Shown here: positions 1 through 7,984 of the stretch, in pieces
How positions within the stretch are numbered: position 1 is the stretch's first letter
Layout of the letters: every line of letters begins with the position of its first letter
NCBI GenBank assembly: GCA_002284615.2
Contig: MU069885.1
Coordinates: 105,914 to 118,214, forward strand
Reading direction: 5' to 3'
Source: Dunaliella salina
Lineage: Eukaryota; Chlorophyta; Chlorophyceae; Chlamydomonadales; Dunaliellaceae
DNA length: 12,301 nucleotides
Made by a program: the position numbers and the translations under genes
The notes under the pieces: model-generated
What the model was told of the DNA's origin: nothing
Seen by the model: only the letters and a program-made list of their open reading frames with translations
Databases searched by the model: none

Positions 1-617
1 GCTTGAAGAGCTGCTTTTGCGTCTCTTAAGCCTTGTTGCATGTTTTGGACAAAGGTTTCTACGGTAGGAACTTTTGAAGTAGTTTTTGGTGTCCAAGAAA
101 GAGGAGTTTGGGGGTCCCTTCCATAGTTTAAACGAAAAGGAGTCGCGACCAAATCGATCGATTTGGTGGATTCAATCCAAGTTGAAGTTGAAGTTGAAGT
201 TGAAGTTCATGAAAAGAATTATTGATAGCAAACTCAGCCATAGCCTAAGTAGGTATCCCAGTCGTCCTGTTGAGGATTGACATAATTTCTAATCATATCT
301 TCCAAAACTCTGTTCACTCTTTCTGTCTGACCATCACTTTGCGGATGGAAAGAAGTGGATTTATGACTTTTAATGTCACAACACTTCAGAAGTTCCTGCC
401 AAGATTTGCTGGTGAATCTCGCATCTCTGTCGGACACAAAATTCTTTGGGTAGCCATGGTGTACAAACACATGGTCCCTATACAGTGGAGCTACTCCCTG
501 AGCTGAAACATTGGTGGTGGTAGGCATGATATGCGTCATTTTTGTGAGACAGTCAACAACTACAAAGATGGCATCGTGGCCTTCCTTTGTTTTTGGGAAT
601 TGAGTAATAAAATCCAT
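1..617 (-). pseudogene. Integrase catalytic core and C-terminal part, truncated by window
   Basis: DNA-joining enzyme of the element. The D-D-E core is visible: MDFITQFPKTKEGHDAIFVV with VVDCLTKMTHIMP (first Asp region), SDRDARFTSKSWQELL (second Asp), and HPQSDGQTERVNRVLEDM (catalytic Glu). The frame breaks near 240: DDWDTYL runs to a stop, while the +1 frame continues with MAEFAINNSFHE. It then meets a stretch containing the six-base repeat and the palindrome (about 134-210). The expected sequence resumes in another frame at about 134 with TPFRLNYGRDPQTPLSW and runs to position 1. Whether a chromodomain follows cannot be seen. Confidence 0.92.
148..207. repeat. Palindrome plus (AAGTTG)n in the integrase C-terminus
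   Basis: Positions 148-167 form a perfect 20-base palindrome (ACCAAATCGATCGATTTGGT). Positions 179-207 hold four and a half copies of AAGTTG. Both fall between two integrase segments that are adjacent in related elements (NSFHE and TPFRLNYG), so they look like inserted or expanded sequence. Confidence 0.85.
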
Positions 618-628
618 GCTTACAAGGT

Positions 629-1807
629 TCAGAGGGTATAGGTACTACCTAGTAGAGGAGTCAAAAGGCCTCCAGGTTTTTGGTTACCAGTTTTATTAAT
701 CTGGCATTGAGAGCAAGCTTGGACAAAACGTCCAACGTCTGATCCAACGGTTGGCCACCAGAAACTTCTCTCAACCATATGTTGAGTTTTTAAAGATCCT
801 ACATGACCCATGCATTGAGAAGCGTGGTTGACATGAATGATGGCGTGTTTAACGGCATCTACATCAGGGATCACTAAACGCTCATCCTTTGTGAACCACC
901 AACCATTCTTGCTGCTTAGCTTTGAGGTGAAACAGCTGTTTGAAAACTTAGGATCCTCCTTATAAGCCCGCCGGATAAAACCCAAGACATCAGCCACCTC
1001 CTGTCCGGTGTGCAGACTAATCTCAGGGAACCCAGGCACAGTCTCTACAGAAGAAGGATTATTCGTGGTATATGCCGCCTCGCGTTCCTCCCCCTCCCTT
1101 AAAGAATCTGTGTTTTGCTGAGAAGATTCCGAGTTTTCATTTTTCCGAAGGGGTGGTGCTGGTACTAAAGGAAAAGAGGCATCTCTTTTTCGTTTGTTTT
1201 GGCTCGGCAAACATTGTTGTACTGTGTGCATTGGTTGCTCAGGCTTTTGTCCTTTGCTGCGCGTTTGCATAGCTAAAAGGAGCACCAGATTAGCAAAGTT
1301 TATTTGGGGCTGGTCTTGCGGAGGATTCCGATTTAATGGATCAGCCACGTCATCTTTACCAGGTCTGTAAAGCCGATTGAACTTAAATCTCTGCAAATAT
1401 TCTGACCAACATACTTGTCGTCTAGAAAGATTTGGCTGAGTGTTTAAGTGTACCAATGGATTATGATCTGCGATCACAGTAAACATAGGGCCTTCCAAAT
1501 AGCAGCGCCAAGTCTGTAAGGCATGTACTACAGCCAAAAGCTCTTGTTCGCCTGTGGTGTAGTTTATCTCTGCTGGAATGAGCTTCCGGCTTTCAAAAGC
1601 CAATGGCCTTTCTTGCTGCATTAATACTGCTCCTAATCCTTTGATTGATGCATCACAGATGACTTCAAAAGGTTTAGTACAATTTGGTAAGGATAACACT
1701 GGAGCGTGAGTAGGTGCATATTTTACTTCCTCAAATGCTTTTTGGCAAGTATCTGACCATTCATAAGGCACATCCTTTTTGGTGAGTTTTGTTAGGGGTG
1801 CAACCAT
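629..1807 (-). pseudogene. RNase H and integrase zinc-binding domain
   Basis: The longest open frame of the element (392 codons). RNase H shows FEVICDASIKGLGAVLMQ (first Asp), GEQELLAVVHALQTWR (Glu) and VIADHNPLVHL (Asp), then RPGKDDVADPLNR where related elements usually have ADALSR. A linker of about 110 residues, rich in charged and polar residues, separates it from integrase. The integrase HHCC zinc finger reads HVNHASQCMGHVGSLKT and then CSQCQ. The domain removes the RNA template and begins integrase; both are parts of one Pol polyprotein. The frame ends near 629, where the sequence between the zinc domain and the catalytic core looks disturbed by a short internal duplication (CTACTAGGTAGTA) and small shifts. 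Confidence 0.93.
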
Positions 1808-2590
1808 CTTAGAAAAAAAATTCTTATGAATTTCCTGAAGTAAGTTGCTAAGCCTACAAACGATCTCAGAGCAGAAAGGTTATTTGGAACTGGCCAGTTT
1901 GTTACGACTGACGATTTTGCCAGGGCTACTTTGACACCATCAGCACCCACTATGTGTCTCGCATCCCAAGCATGTGTCCCCCTTCAGGCTTTCCAAATTC
2001 ACACCTAGAAAGTTTATGTTGAATTTATTTTCACGTAAAACTTCCAGAACTTGTTGCAAATGTTGCACATGTTCTGCTCGTGACTTGCTGAAAATTAGAA
2101 TGTCATCTAAGTAGACCACAACAAACTTGTTGAGAAAAAGGTATAAATAGATCATTCATAGCAGCCTGAAAAGTTGCTGGGGCATTGGTCAACCCAAAGC
2201 TTANGACTTTGAACTGATAATGACCAAATGGGGTTCTGAAAGCTGTCTTAGGAATATCTTCTGGTGTGATTCGAATTTGGTGATAACCAGATTGCAAATC
2301 TAAGCTGGTAAAAACTTTGGCACCTGCCAGAGAATCTAGAAGCTGATCTGTACGAGGAAGCGGGCATTTACTCTTAACAGTAATTTTGTTAAGTGCCCGA
2401 TAGTCAATGCACATATGCAGGGAACCGTCCTTTTCAACTACAAACAACACTGGGGCTCCATAAGGAGAAGGGCTTGGCTCTATTAATCCTTGCTTGAGCA
2501 ATTCCTTTACTTGTGTTTCTACTGCTAGCTCTAATGGGCTAAGTCTGAAAATAGGCCTGAAAGAAGGTTAATGGCCAGGCTCCAAGGGAA
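1808..2590 (-). pseudogene. Reverse transcriptase domain, frameshifted
   Basis: RNA-dependent DNA polymerase of the element. Fingers and palm motifs occur in order: [19 protein letters not shown], then [13 protein letters not shown], then [15 protein letters not shown] with the first catalytic Asp, then [18 protein letters not shown]. The catalytic box is [14 protein letters not shown] at about 2125-2085. The A5 run at 2135-2139 (plus strand) separates the ATFQ frame from the YLDD frame. A second shift near 1962 leads into the [13 protein letters not shown] thumb segment, and a third at the A8 run 1813-1820 leads into RNase H. One ambiguous base lies at 2203. The catalytic residues themselves are intact. 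Confidence 0.93.
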
Positions 2591-3210
2591 AAGGGATGCC
2601 CAATATTTTGGACAGGCGGCAAAGAATCTCTTGGTTTAAAAACATCCTGGTATTCATCCAGAAGTTTTTGAACTTCAGGTGAGGGCTTTTCAGAATTTTC
2701 AGAATCAAAAACTTTCATCATGAATAAATTTTCACAACCTTGTCTTGCAAGCCTCCTTACTTGCAATGCATTAAGCAACAAAGAATTAATATTTTGTTTG
2801 CTTTGTTTGTTCTGATTGGTTTGCCTAGCAGGTAAAAGTACTTGTTTTCGGCTGTTTCTGACAATGCAACTCTCAGTTTTGTAACACAAGAGGGCAACAG
2901 TTTTCTTAAGCCAAGTGTCACCCAGGATCACATCATACTGTTGTTTCATGTCTAAAACAAAACAAGGTATTTCACTGATGTGTCCCTGGATTTTTACTCG
3001 AACATCTGTTAAGGTTGTAGCTGAAGCAATTGTTCCATNAGCTAGTTGAACAGATGTTTTAGTTGGGCGGCGGGCGAAGCCATGGTGCATTGCAAATGTA
3101 GTATCCACAAAACTATGTGGAGCCCCACTGTCAATTAAAATTGCAGCAGGTGCTCCACTTGCAAGACCTTGAAAAGTCATGACAGAAGAGTTATTTTTCA
3201 GAGAATCCAA
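2539..3210 (-). pseudogene. Retroviral-type aspartic protease and RT lead-in
   Basis: The protease that cuts the Gag and Pol precursors. The active-site loop reads AAILIDSGAPHSFV (about 3145-3105), with the D-S-G triad of retrotransposon proteases. The second hallmark, DVILGDTWL (about 2950-2925), is the hydrophobic-G motif that packs against it. A lysine/glutamine-rich linker follows, then the typical RT lead-in VQKLLDEYQDVFKP (about 2660-2620). One ambiguous base (3039) lies in the domain. The frame is lost near 2590, where it must shift by one base to enter RT, and an in-frame TAA follows at about 2570. Confidence 0.88.
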
Positions 3211-3231
3211 CTTTACAGAGGTTTTCTGAGG

Positions 3232-3678
3232 CTAAGCAGATTCATCTACCCAGAATGCATAACCAGATACACCTGGACATGAAACTCTTTTCATGCCTGC
3301 CAACAATGGTCTCCATTTTGTGGCAAACAAAGCATGGTTAGCCTGAACTAGCNCAAAAAGTGAAGTGGCTGACTTTGCACTACTTTTGCAATCTAAATAA
3401 TGTTGCACCGCCTGAGCAAAACGTTCNGGTGGAGTGGCTAAGAAAACACTGGAGCCACCAATGTCCCTGGCCAAGTAGTCACTCAAACACATGCGAAAGG
3501 ATTCACTTCCACATGAGACATGCACGAAACCATCTGGCGGAAACACCTCAAACATTTTAAAAGAGCCTAAAGAAAAAGGCCATGCAAGGTCTGGGGGGTC
3601 AGGTAATGCATCATGCATTTCCTGCACCTGGTCATGCTTGTCTGCTGCTTGCTGTGGCTGAGCCCCAACGGACTTCAT
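3232..3678 (-). pseudogene. Gag-to-protease segment of the gypsy element
   Basis: An open stretch of 148 codons in the same frame as the protease that follows, separated from it by a single TAG near 3232. Upstream, the gag frame joins through a G-rich run near 3680, where one base must be gained or lost. It contains no motif I recognise; a short Cys-rich stretch (HVSCGSESFRMCLSDYL) is visible. Two of the four ambiguous bases (3353 and 3427) fall here. It could be the C-terminal part of gag or a pol leader. Confidence is for being part of the element, not for a function. Confidence 0.65.
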
Positions 3679-5394
3679 TCCCCCTCTTTCTTTTGCTTCT
3701 TCTTCTTCTTCTTCTCAGCACCCATTGCAGCCTGGACTTGAGCTTGAATCATGGCTTGCACCTGAGTCATAGGCACAAGCTGCTCACTGTTTCCATGCTT
3801 GCGCTTGTTGCCCTTCTTCTCCTTCTTGTCGGCCTTGGCCTGTGCGGCTGCTGCCGCGGATGCATAGGGCATGCCCTTGGCATTCCAGCCAGAGGTCTGT
3901 GGAGCAGAAAGAGCAGCGACACACGGAGCATTACGACCATAGGACTTGCGGTAAGGGCAAGAGGCAGCATTGAGGTCCTTGCTATGCATTTCCACCGTAA
4001 TAAGATGCCTTGCCAATACATCAAAGTCAGTCGAGAATCAGCCCGTATGTGGGTCAATTGCTGTCTTGTCTTTCAAAGCAGGGTTCAATCCATTGAAAAA
4101 GAACATGAGCAAGCCTACAGCACATGGGGGGTTAGGGCCACATTTGGTGACCACAGCGCGCACATGCCGCACATAGTCTTTTGCAGAGTTCGTACCTTGC
4201 TTGACCTGGAGCAGTTCAGTGCGGGCATTGATGCGCTTGTCAGGTGCAGCAAATGCATCAAGCAAGCATTTGCGGACCATGTTCCCATGTGAGAGCATTA
4301 GGAGGATGCGTTGTTGCTGTCGCCAAGTCAGCTGGTTTGGCTTTGCCTGACAGCAGGGTCAAAACCATTTTGGGCCATGCATGCGGTCACAGCCAGTTGA
4401 CTCAAAATACGTTTCAAGAGTGAACAGCGCTTCATCTACGTCTTCATCACCAGAGGAAGCAGCTGGCTTAGTCATCTTGAAACCCTTTGCACTGCCCACC
4501 TTTTTACTCTCTTGGTCAGAATCCTCTCCCTCAGAGGAGTCACCAGCGGGGTCAGCAGGCTGAGAGGGACCAGCAGGAGCATCTGCTGGAGCAGCTGATG
4601 CTTGCTTGGGCAGCACATTGTCGATGATTAAGGTTTCCAGAGTGCCGACCATGCTGGCCAGCTCCTGCGTGAGCACCTGCTTAAAGTAGGGCTGCATGAA
4701 AGAGTCCTGTGCTTTGGCTGTGGCCTCCACAATCTCGCGGAACTGCCCTGGTTTGAGAATCCGTGCCTGTGCGACGTTCAGGCACGGATTCTAAAACCAG
4801 AGTTCTGCCATTGACGACTGCAGGCCCTGCAGCTTGCGGCTGTGGACCTCGAGTGCGCCATTCGCAGCCTTCACCTTTGCGTTTGTCCTCTCCAGATCTG
4901 CAGCCAGCTCGCTGCAGCGCTGGATGGTGTTGTGGAGGTCCTGTTGGGTGGCAGACTGCTCTACCTTTGCTTCCAGGTCCCTCACTGCACCAGCCAGTGC
5001 TGCCAGGAGGCTTGCTGCACAGCACCATGCAATGAATGTAAGCCAAACAATGCTTGTTGACATGTTTGGTGAAATCTGGGGGGAAGGGACATGAGCACAT
5101 TACTATGCTGCAACAGCACTCGAATCAAGTCGCGCAAGGACACCAAGAGTTGAGAAGCAAGCGCGCGCACCTCAATTGAGCGGTGAGGAAAAAACAACAG
5201 TGAGGGTCGGCGGGTGGGTCAGCTGCAGGGGCGGGCTCCTGGGCGGATGGGTCCACCGCATCACCGGCATCTTGCTCCACCGCAGGTGCCCCCTCGTTTG
5301 CCTCCCCGCTTGCCATCTCTGCTTCCGCGCGCTGAGCTGCAGCCTTGCGCTGCATCTCTTCCTTCTTTGTCTTTCTACCCATACTTGTCTGCAA
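3675..5394 (-). pseudogene. gag-like region of the gypsy element, several stops
   Basis: The structural (capsid) precursor of the element, recognised by position and composition rather than by a conserved motif. It starts with a lysine/alanine/glutamate-rich N-terminus (MGRKTKKEEMQRKAAAQR). After a frame change between about 5200 and 5063 comes a coiled-coil-like stretch (VRDLEAKVEQSATQQDLHNT, around 5000). An acidic linker follows (about 4600-4450), then a capsid-like part (about 4298-4038) and a lysine-rich tail (KKKKKKQKK, 3690-3716). From 5063 to 3675 everything is in one frame, interrupted only by TAG at 4793-4791 and TGA at 4361-4359 and 4040-4038. I see no CCHC zinc knuckle, which many gypsy gag proteins carry. 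The start at 5394 is the first Met of the open frame after the leader. Confidence 0.75.
4748..4800. repeat. Long hairpin inside gag (22-bp stem, 9-base loop)
   Basis: The arms 4748-4769 and 4779-4800 are reverse complements with one mismatch (4755 against 4793). The inner 14 pairs are perfect (AGAATCCGTGCCTG and CAGGCACGGATTCT). The loop is TGCGACGTT. The gag frame reads through it, and the single mismatch lies in the in-frame TAG stop (4793-4791). Confidence 0.9.
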
Positions 5395-5631
5395 ATTGAA
5401 AAAATGAGGTCAAGAGTGGTTACCGCAATTTTTTTGGGCAATCGTCTCGTTGCCAAGAGCGCGCCACGTCTTGAATTGTCAAAACGCTTATGCGTTGTGT
5501 TTGCACACAATGCAGGGATGTGCTAGCATGAGCTAGGAGGCAAGCCTCTGGTTGACGCGAGAAAGCACGTTTCCCGCGAAACAACCACACTTTGTTCGCG
5601 TGTTGGGCCAATTTCCCATGGTATCCATTAT
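5395..5631 (-). other. Leader between primer-binding site and gag
   Basis: Untranslated leader of the retrotransposon on the minus strand. I see no conserved motif, no convincing coding frame and no strong structure in it. Confidence 0.5.
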
Positions 5632-5649
5632 CGAATCGCTTCGGTGCCA
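5632..5649 (-). other. Possible primer-binding site
   Basis: One base inside the LTR end the minus strand reads TGGCACCGAAGCGATTCG. It begins with the TGG that complements a tRNA CCA end and could pair with a tRNA ending CGAATCGCTTCGGTGCCA. The spacing from a T-loop-like CGAAT to the CCA is about three bases short of a normal tRNA, so the primer tRNA is not identified and the match may be imperfect. Confidence 0.4.
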
Positions 5650-5650
5650 A

Positions 5651-5881
5651 TGTAACAGGCAAAGGGCCAGCAGATCGCTGTACCTGAGCTGTTAGTTTTC
5701 CCGTGGGTCTGTAAGTAGTAGCAGAGGGGGCTCCAACACGCCCGTCTCCGTGAGCTGCTACCTGATAATCCCTCTATGAGCGTATTATAAAAGAACTGCC
5801 GAAATCAGCTCCCCGAGGTTATTTATACCCTTGCCACAGAGGAGTAACTTAGAGTGATAATACTCCAAGTCACATGTAACA
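5651..5881 (-). repeat. 5' LTR of the gypsy element (231 bp)
   Basis: On the minus strand the block opens with TGTTACATGTGACTTGG and closes with GCCTGTTACA, so it has the TG...CA ends of an LTR. A possible primer-binding site begins one base downstream, and a TATA-like motif lies inside. The gag reading frame starts about 260 bp further on. The partner LTR is outside the window, so the borders rest on the ends and the adjacent site, not on a repeat comparison. Confidence 0.72.
5821..5827 (-). promoter_or_regulatory. TATA-like box in the LTR
   Basis: The minus strand reads GGTATAAATAACC here, about 55 bases inside the LTR. It is a reasonable TATA element for transcription of the retrotransposon. 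A second AT-rich stretch (TTTTATAATA on the minus strand, about 5783-5792) is a weaker alternative. Confidence 0.4.
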
Positions 5882-5918
5882 GTGATTCTTACATTGCCCC
5901 CCCCTCGACGAAAACCTG
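5882..5918. other. 37-bp spacer between LTR and repeat copy 1
   Basis: Target DNA next to the retrotransposon. The first five bases (GTGAT) would be one half of a target-site duplication, but the other half is off the window. A C8 run is the only other feature. Confidence 0.4.
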
Positions 5919-6326
5919 TCCCCTCATTATTGTTTCAAGCCGCGCTCATAAGAGCATGTGACTTACATGGCATACATCATGTCGTACTCCTCACATGCAG
6001 ATGAGTCTGCTGACCTGCATAGCACAGGAGGTCCTTGAAGGAGCAACCATGATGATGCGTTGGTCCACGCAAGTAAGGATACACAGATTGATGTGAACCA
6101 AGCAGCTCTGACTCATGTGCAAGTGCTTACCCAAAGTACATACTTCAGAGCTCCAGAGTTGTACATTGATGGAATGACGTCGGGATCCAAATCAGGCGTC
6201 ATCCTCATTTGGATCCCGACGTCAAGCAGCTCCAGCCGCACCAGCCGCACCACCTGAAAGGAGGCCTGGTAGCCTGCTGTTGTTTTATTTTCACAACTTT
6301 GCAGTGAAGGGGTAATTGTGCGCAAA
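5919..6326 (-). repeat. Direct repeat copy 1: displaced 3' end of the KDZ-like gene
   Basis: Matches 7176-7621 in the same orientation over about 405 bases, with roughly two dozen substitutions by eye plus one 38-bp gap. On the minus strand it holds the counterpart of exon 11 (6298-6131), which is open for all 56 codons and ends at a TGG|GTAAGC donor. It also holds the counterpart of exon 12 (6014-5991). The exon 11 acceptor is altered (GCAA for GCAG), so this copy keeps the frame but has lost its splice site. No upstream exon of the gene lies beside it. Confidence 0.92.
6175..6224. repeat. Hairpin in repeat copy 1 (22-bp stem)
   Basis: The arms 6175-6196 and 6203-6224 pair over 22 positions with one C-C mismatch at 6193; the loop is 6 bases. 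The outer 18 pairs are perfect and begin with TGACGTCGGGATCC. On the minus strand it encodes part of KDZ-like exon 11 (LLDVGIQMRM...LDPDV). Confidence 0.93.
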
Positions 6327-6398
6327 TGTCATCTAAATGCAGCAAATGGCCATGTGCTCAGCAACAGATGTGGCTCTGTTTGCATGCTGCTCATGTAG

Positions 6399-7218
6399 AG
6401 GCCCCTGCAAGTGGCCATCCACTTGAACTCAGCCTCTTGTCCACTTATCTTCAACACTTGAAGAGCGTGGCTGAGCGGAACATGGAGGAAATACAACCAG
6501 CAGAAAATGAGGAAGAGGATGAGGCATGGGAGGCATCGCTGCAGAAATTTCGTGAAGCAGGTGGGTTGCTGAAGATGTTGTGTAGCCATAGTTTGTTGTA
6601 GTTCTTACCAACACAAGGTAGCGTAGGGTGACTGATGCAAAATCATTGAAGTACGTGTGTGGTGTGTCACAATGAAGAATGCTCTCTATTTGGTTGGGCA
6701 GCTGTTCTCCCCTAAATGGTTACCATGCCAAGCGTCCTCCCACTTTTCCTACTGCACTTGCATGCATGGTAGGAGGAGGACAGGACGCAAGAGACTTCCT
6801 TGCTGCGTTAGCTGAGAATGCAGAGGCCCCCGCTGCACAGCATGCACTTGCTGCTTTCAAGGGGCAAATGGACCTAACTGATGAGGGTGTGTACCAGATT
6901 TCAAATGACTTTCTGAGAAAGAGGCTCGTTCACCATTTGCCACACTTTAAAGGCACGTTAAGCGACACGTTTGTTGCCTATGTAAAGCACTGTGGCTTCA
7001 TGAAAGTGTCTCACACTCATACTTTTGCAGGTCACGTATCCGATCCTGTGCAAGGTTTGGTGGTAACACATGTCGTGCAGCCAAGTAAGTGCAAAGAAGG
7101 TGCCTCATTTGAAAAGTTTGCAAAGATTGACAGTGATTGGCTGTTCAAAAGTACAGCATGCTTTGTTGAGGATACTCCCCTCATTATTGTTTCAAGCCGC
7201 GCTCATAAGAGCATGTGA
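6399..7218 (+). CDS. Candidate two-exon gene of unknown function
   Basis: I do not recognise the product. Exon 1 (about 6399-6560) follows a CATGTAG acceptor and encodes an acidic stretch (MEEIQPAENEEEDEAWEASL). Exon 2 (6773-7218) encodes a mixed-charge segment (QDARDFLAALAENAEAPAAQ, then DLTDEGVYQISNDFLRKRLV) and stops at 7216-7218. The intron 6561-6772 is GT-AG and phase-consistent: exon 1 ends with one base of a codon and exon 2 supplies two, giving glycine. The amino-acid make-up looks coding and no initiator exon is visible, so the gene is probably 5'-truncated by repeat copy 1. The last 14 codons run into repeat copy 2, antisense to the KDZ-like gene, so the true C-terminus may have been replaced. 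Start and end are uncertain. Confidence 0.45.
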
Positions 7219-7247
7219 CTTACATGGCATGTATCATGTCGCACTCC

Positions 7248-7271
7248 TCACATGCAGATGAGTCTGCTGAC
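7248..7271 (-). CDS. Possible last KDZ-like exon (VSRLICM-stop)
   Basis: After the acceptor GTGCCATGCAG the phase-0 frame gives seven codons and TGA. The same seven codons and stop are present in copy 1 (6014-5991), which is why I propose it as the natural end. A coding-looking alternative frame (SSACEECDMIHA) runs through the same bases to a GTAAGT donor but does not fit the phase of exon 11. Confidence 0.35.
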   Translation of the reverse strand, partial: VSRLICM

Positions 7272-7387
7272 CTGCATGGCACAGAAGGTCCTTGAAGGAG
7301 CTACCATGATGATGTGTTGGTCCCCGCAAGTAAGGAAACACAGATTGATGTGAACCAAGCGGCTCTGACTCATGTGCAAGTGCTTAC

Positions 7388-7593
7388 CCAAAGTACATAC
7401 TTCAGAGCTCTAGAGTTGTACGTTGATGGAATGACGTCGGGATCCAGATGAGGCTTCATCCTCATTTGGATCCCGACGTCAAGCAGCTCCAGCCGCACCA
7501 GCCGCACCACCTGAAAGGAGGCCTAGTGCATGTGTGTAAAACTGTGTGTGTGACCTCTGTATGGTAGCCTGCTGTTGCTTTGTTTTCACAACT
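7388..7593 (-). CDS. KDZ-like exon 11, broken by a 38-bp insertion
   Basis: The acceptor is CTTCATTGCAG and the donor TGG|GTAAGC. Without the 38 extra bases present here, the exon would match copy 1, which reads SCENKTTAGYQASFQVVRLV and ends NSGALKYVLW in a single open frame of 56 codons. The exon contains the 22-bp-stem hairpin. I cannot name a domain in it. Confidence 0.65.
7432..7481. repeat. Hairpin in repeat copy 2 (22-bp stem)
   Basis: The arms 7432-7453 and 7460-7481 pair over 22 positions with a 6-base loop (CTTCAT). The only imperfection is at 7447, which would be a G-U wobble in the plus-sense RNA. The position that is mismatched in copy 1 is paired here. Confidence 0.93.
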
Positions 7594-7628
7594 CTGCAAT
7601 GAAGTGGTAATTACGCACAAACAAATAC

Positions 7629-7815
7629 CTTCATCAAAATTTCTCCAATGGACACGGCACCAGTCTCTGCAATGTGCTTTGAATCCCTGGCAATTCGGCT
7701 AACCTCATACAGGTACATGTAATTCATAAGTTTTTTTGATGATAATCTCTCTCAGTACCAGACTTGAAGTGCCCTTTTTCAAACCACTTGGCGGCAGCTT
7801 CTGTGAGGCAGATCC
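7629..7815 (-). CDS. KDZ-like exon 10, shifted at an A run
   Basis: The acceptor is CTCTTTGAACACAG; its first two bases complete the codon split with exon 9. CLTEAAAKWFEKGHFKSGT runs to DYHQK. Across an A7 run (T7 at 7731-7737 on the plus strand) the frame changes and continues MNYMYLYEVSRIARDSKHI and VSIGEILMK to the donor AAG|GTATTT. The following intron would be only 35 bases, so it may be internally deleted. Confidence 0.72.
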
Positions 7816-7984
7816 CTGTGTTCAAAGAGTATGGGAAAAAATAAGAATGACATTTTCTTTTCTAAAAAGTGCAGAGCATCAAGGGAATGGAATGCAACGG
7901 GCAAGCATTAGCGGACACAACTCTGCATCATGCACTCACCATTTTCATACAACAGGAAATCACTTCAGGACCCCGCACACATAC

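Larger units (their letters stand above)
1..5881 (-). mobile_element. Degenerate Ty3/gypsy LTR retrotransposon, 3' end off window
   Basis: On the minus strand the domains run LTR, gag, protease, reverse transcriptase, RNase H, integrase. Placing integrase after RNase H is the Ty3/gypsy order, not the Ty1/copia order. Only the 5' LTR is present; the integrase tail, polypurine tract and 3' LTR lie beyond position 1. Visible damage includes in-frame stops in gag (4793-4791, 4361-4359, 4040-4038), one before protease (TAG near 3232) and one before RT (TAA near 2570). Frame shifts lie near 2590, 2135-2139, 1962, 1813-1820, 630-655, 240 and 135-160. The copy is therefore not autonomous as read, unless some shifts are sequencing errors. 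Element type is near certain; the lineage within gypsy cannot be named. Confidence 0.95.
7176..7621 (-). repeat. Direct repeat copy 2: resident 3' end of the KDZ-like gene
   Basis: The in-place copy, contiguous with exon 10 of the KDZ-like gene to its right. Compared with copy 1 it has an intact GCAG acceptor for exon 11 and 38 extra bases (about 7524-7561 on the plus strand, rich in CA/TG), which throw exon 11 out of frame. The left border (7176) coincides with the end of the unrelated plus-strand segment. Confidence 0.92.

Noticed and set aside
86..280. Short plus-strand open frame
   Set aside because: Shadow of the integrase tail; its LKLKLK repeat is the AAGTTG microsatellite.
3582..4292. 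Long plus-strand open frame (236 codons)
   Set aside because: It is antisense to the gag region; its leucine run is the reverse of a lysine-rich AAG/AAA tract. There are no other coding features.
6060..6257. Plus-strand peptide with YFRAPEL resembling a protein kinase activation-loop motif
   Set aside because: It lies antisense to KDZ-like exon 11 and no other kinase motif is nearby; copy 2 does not keep the frame.
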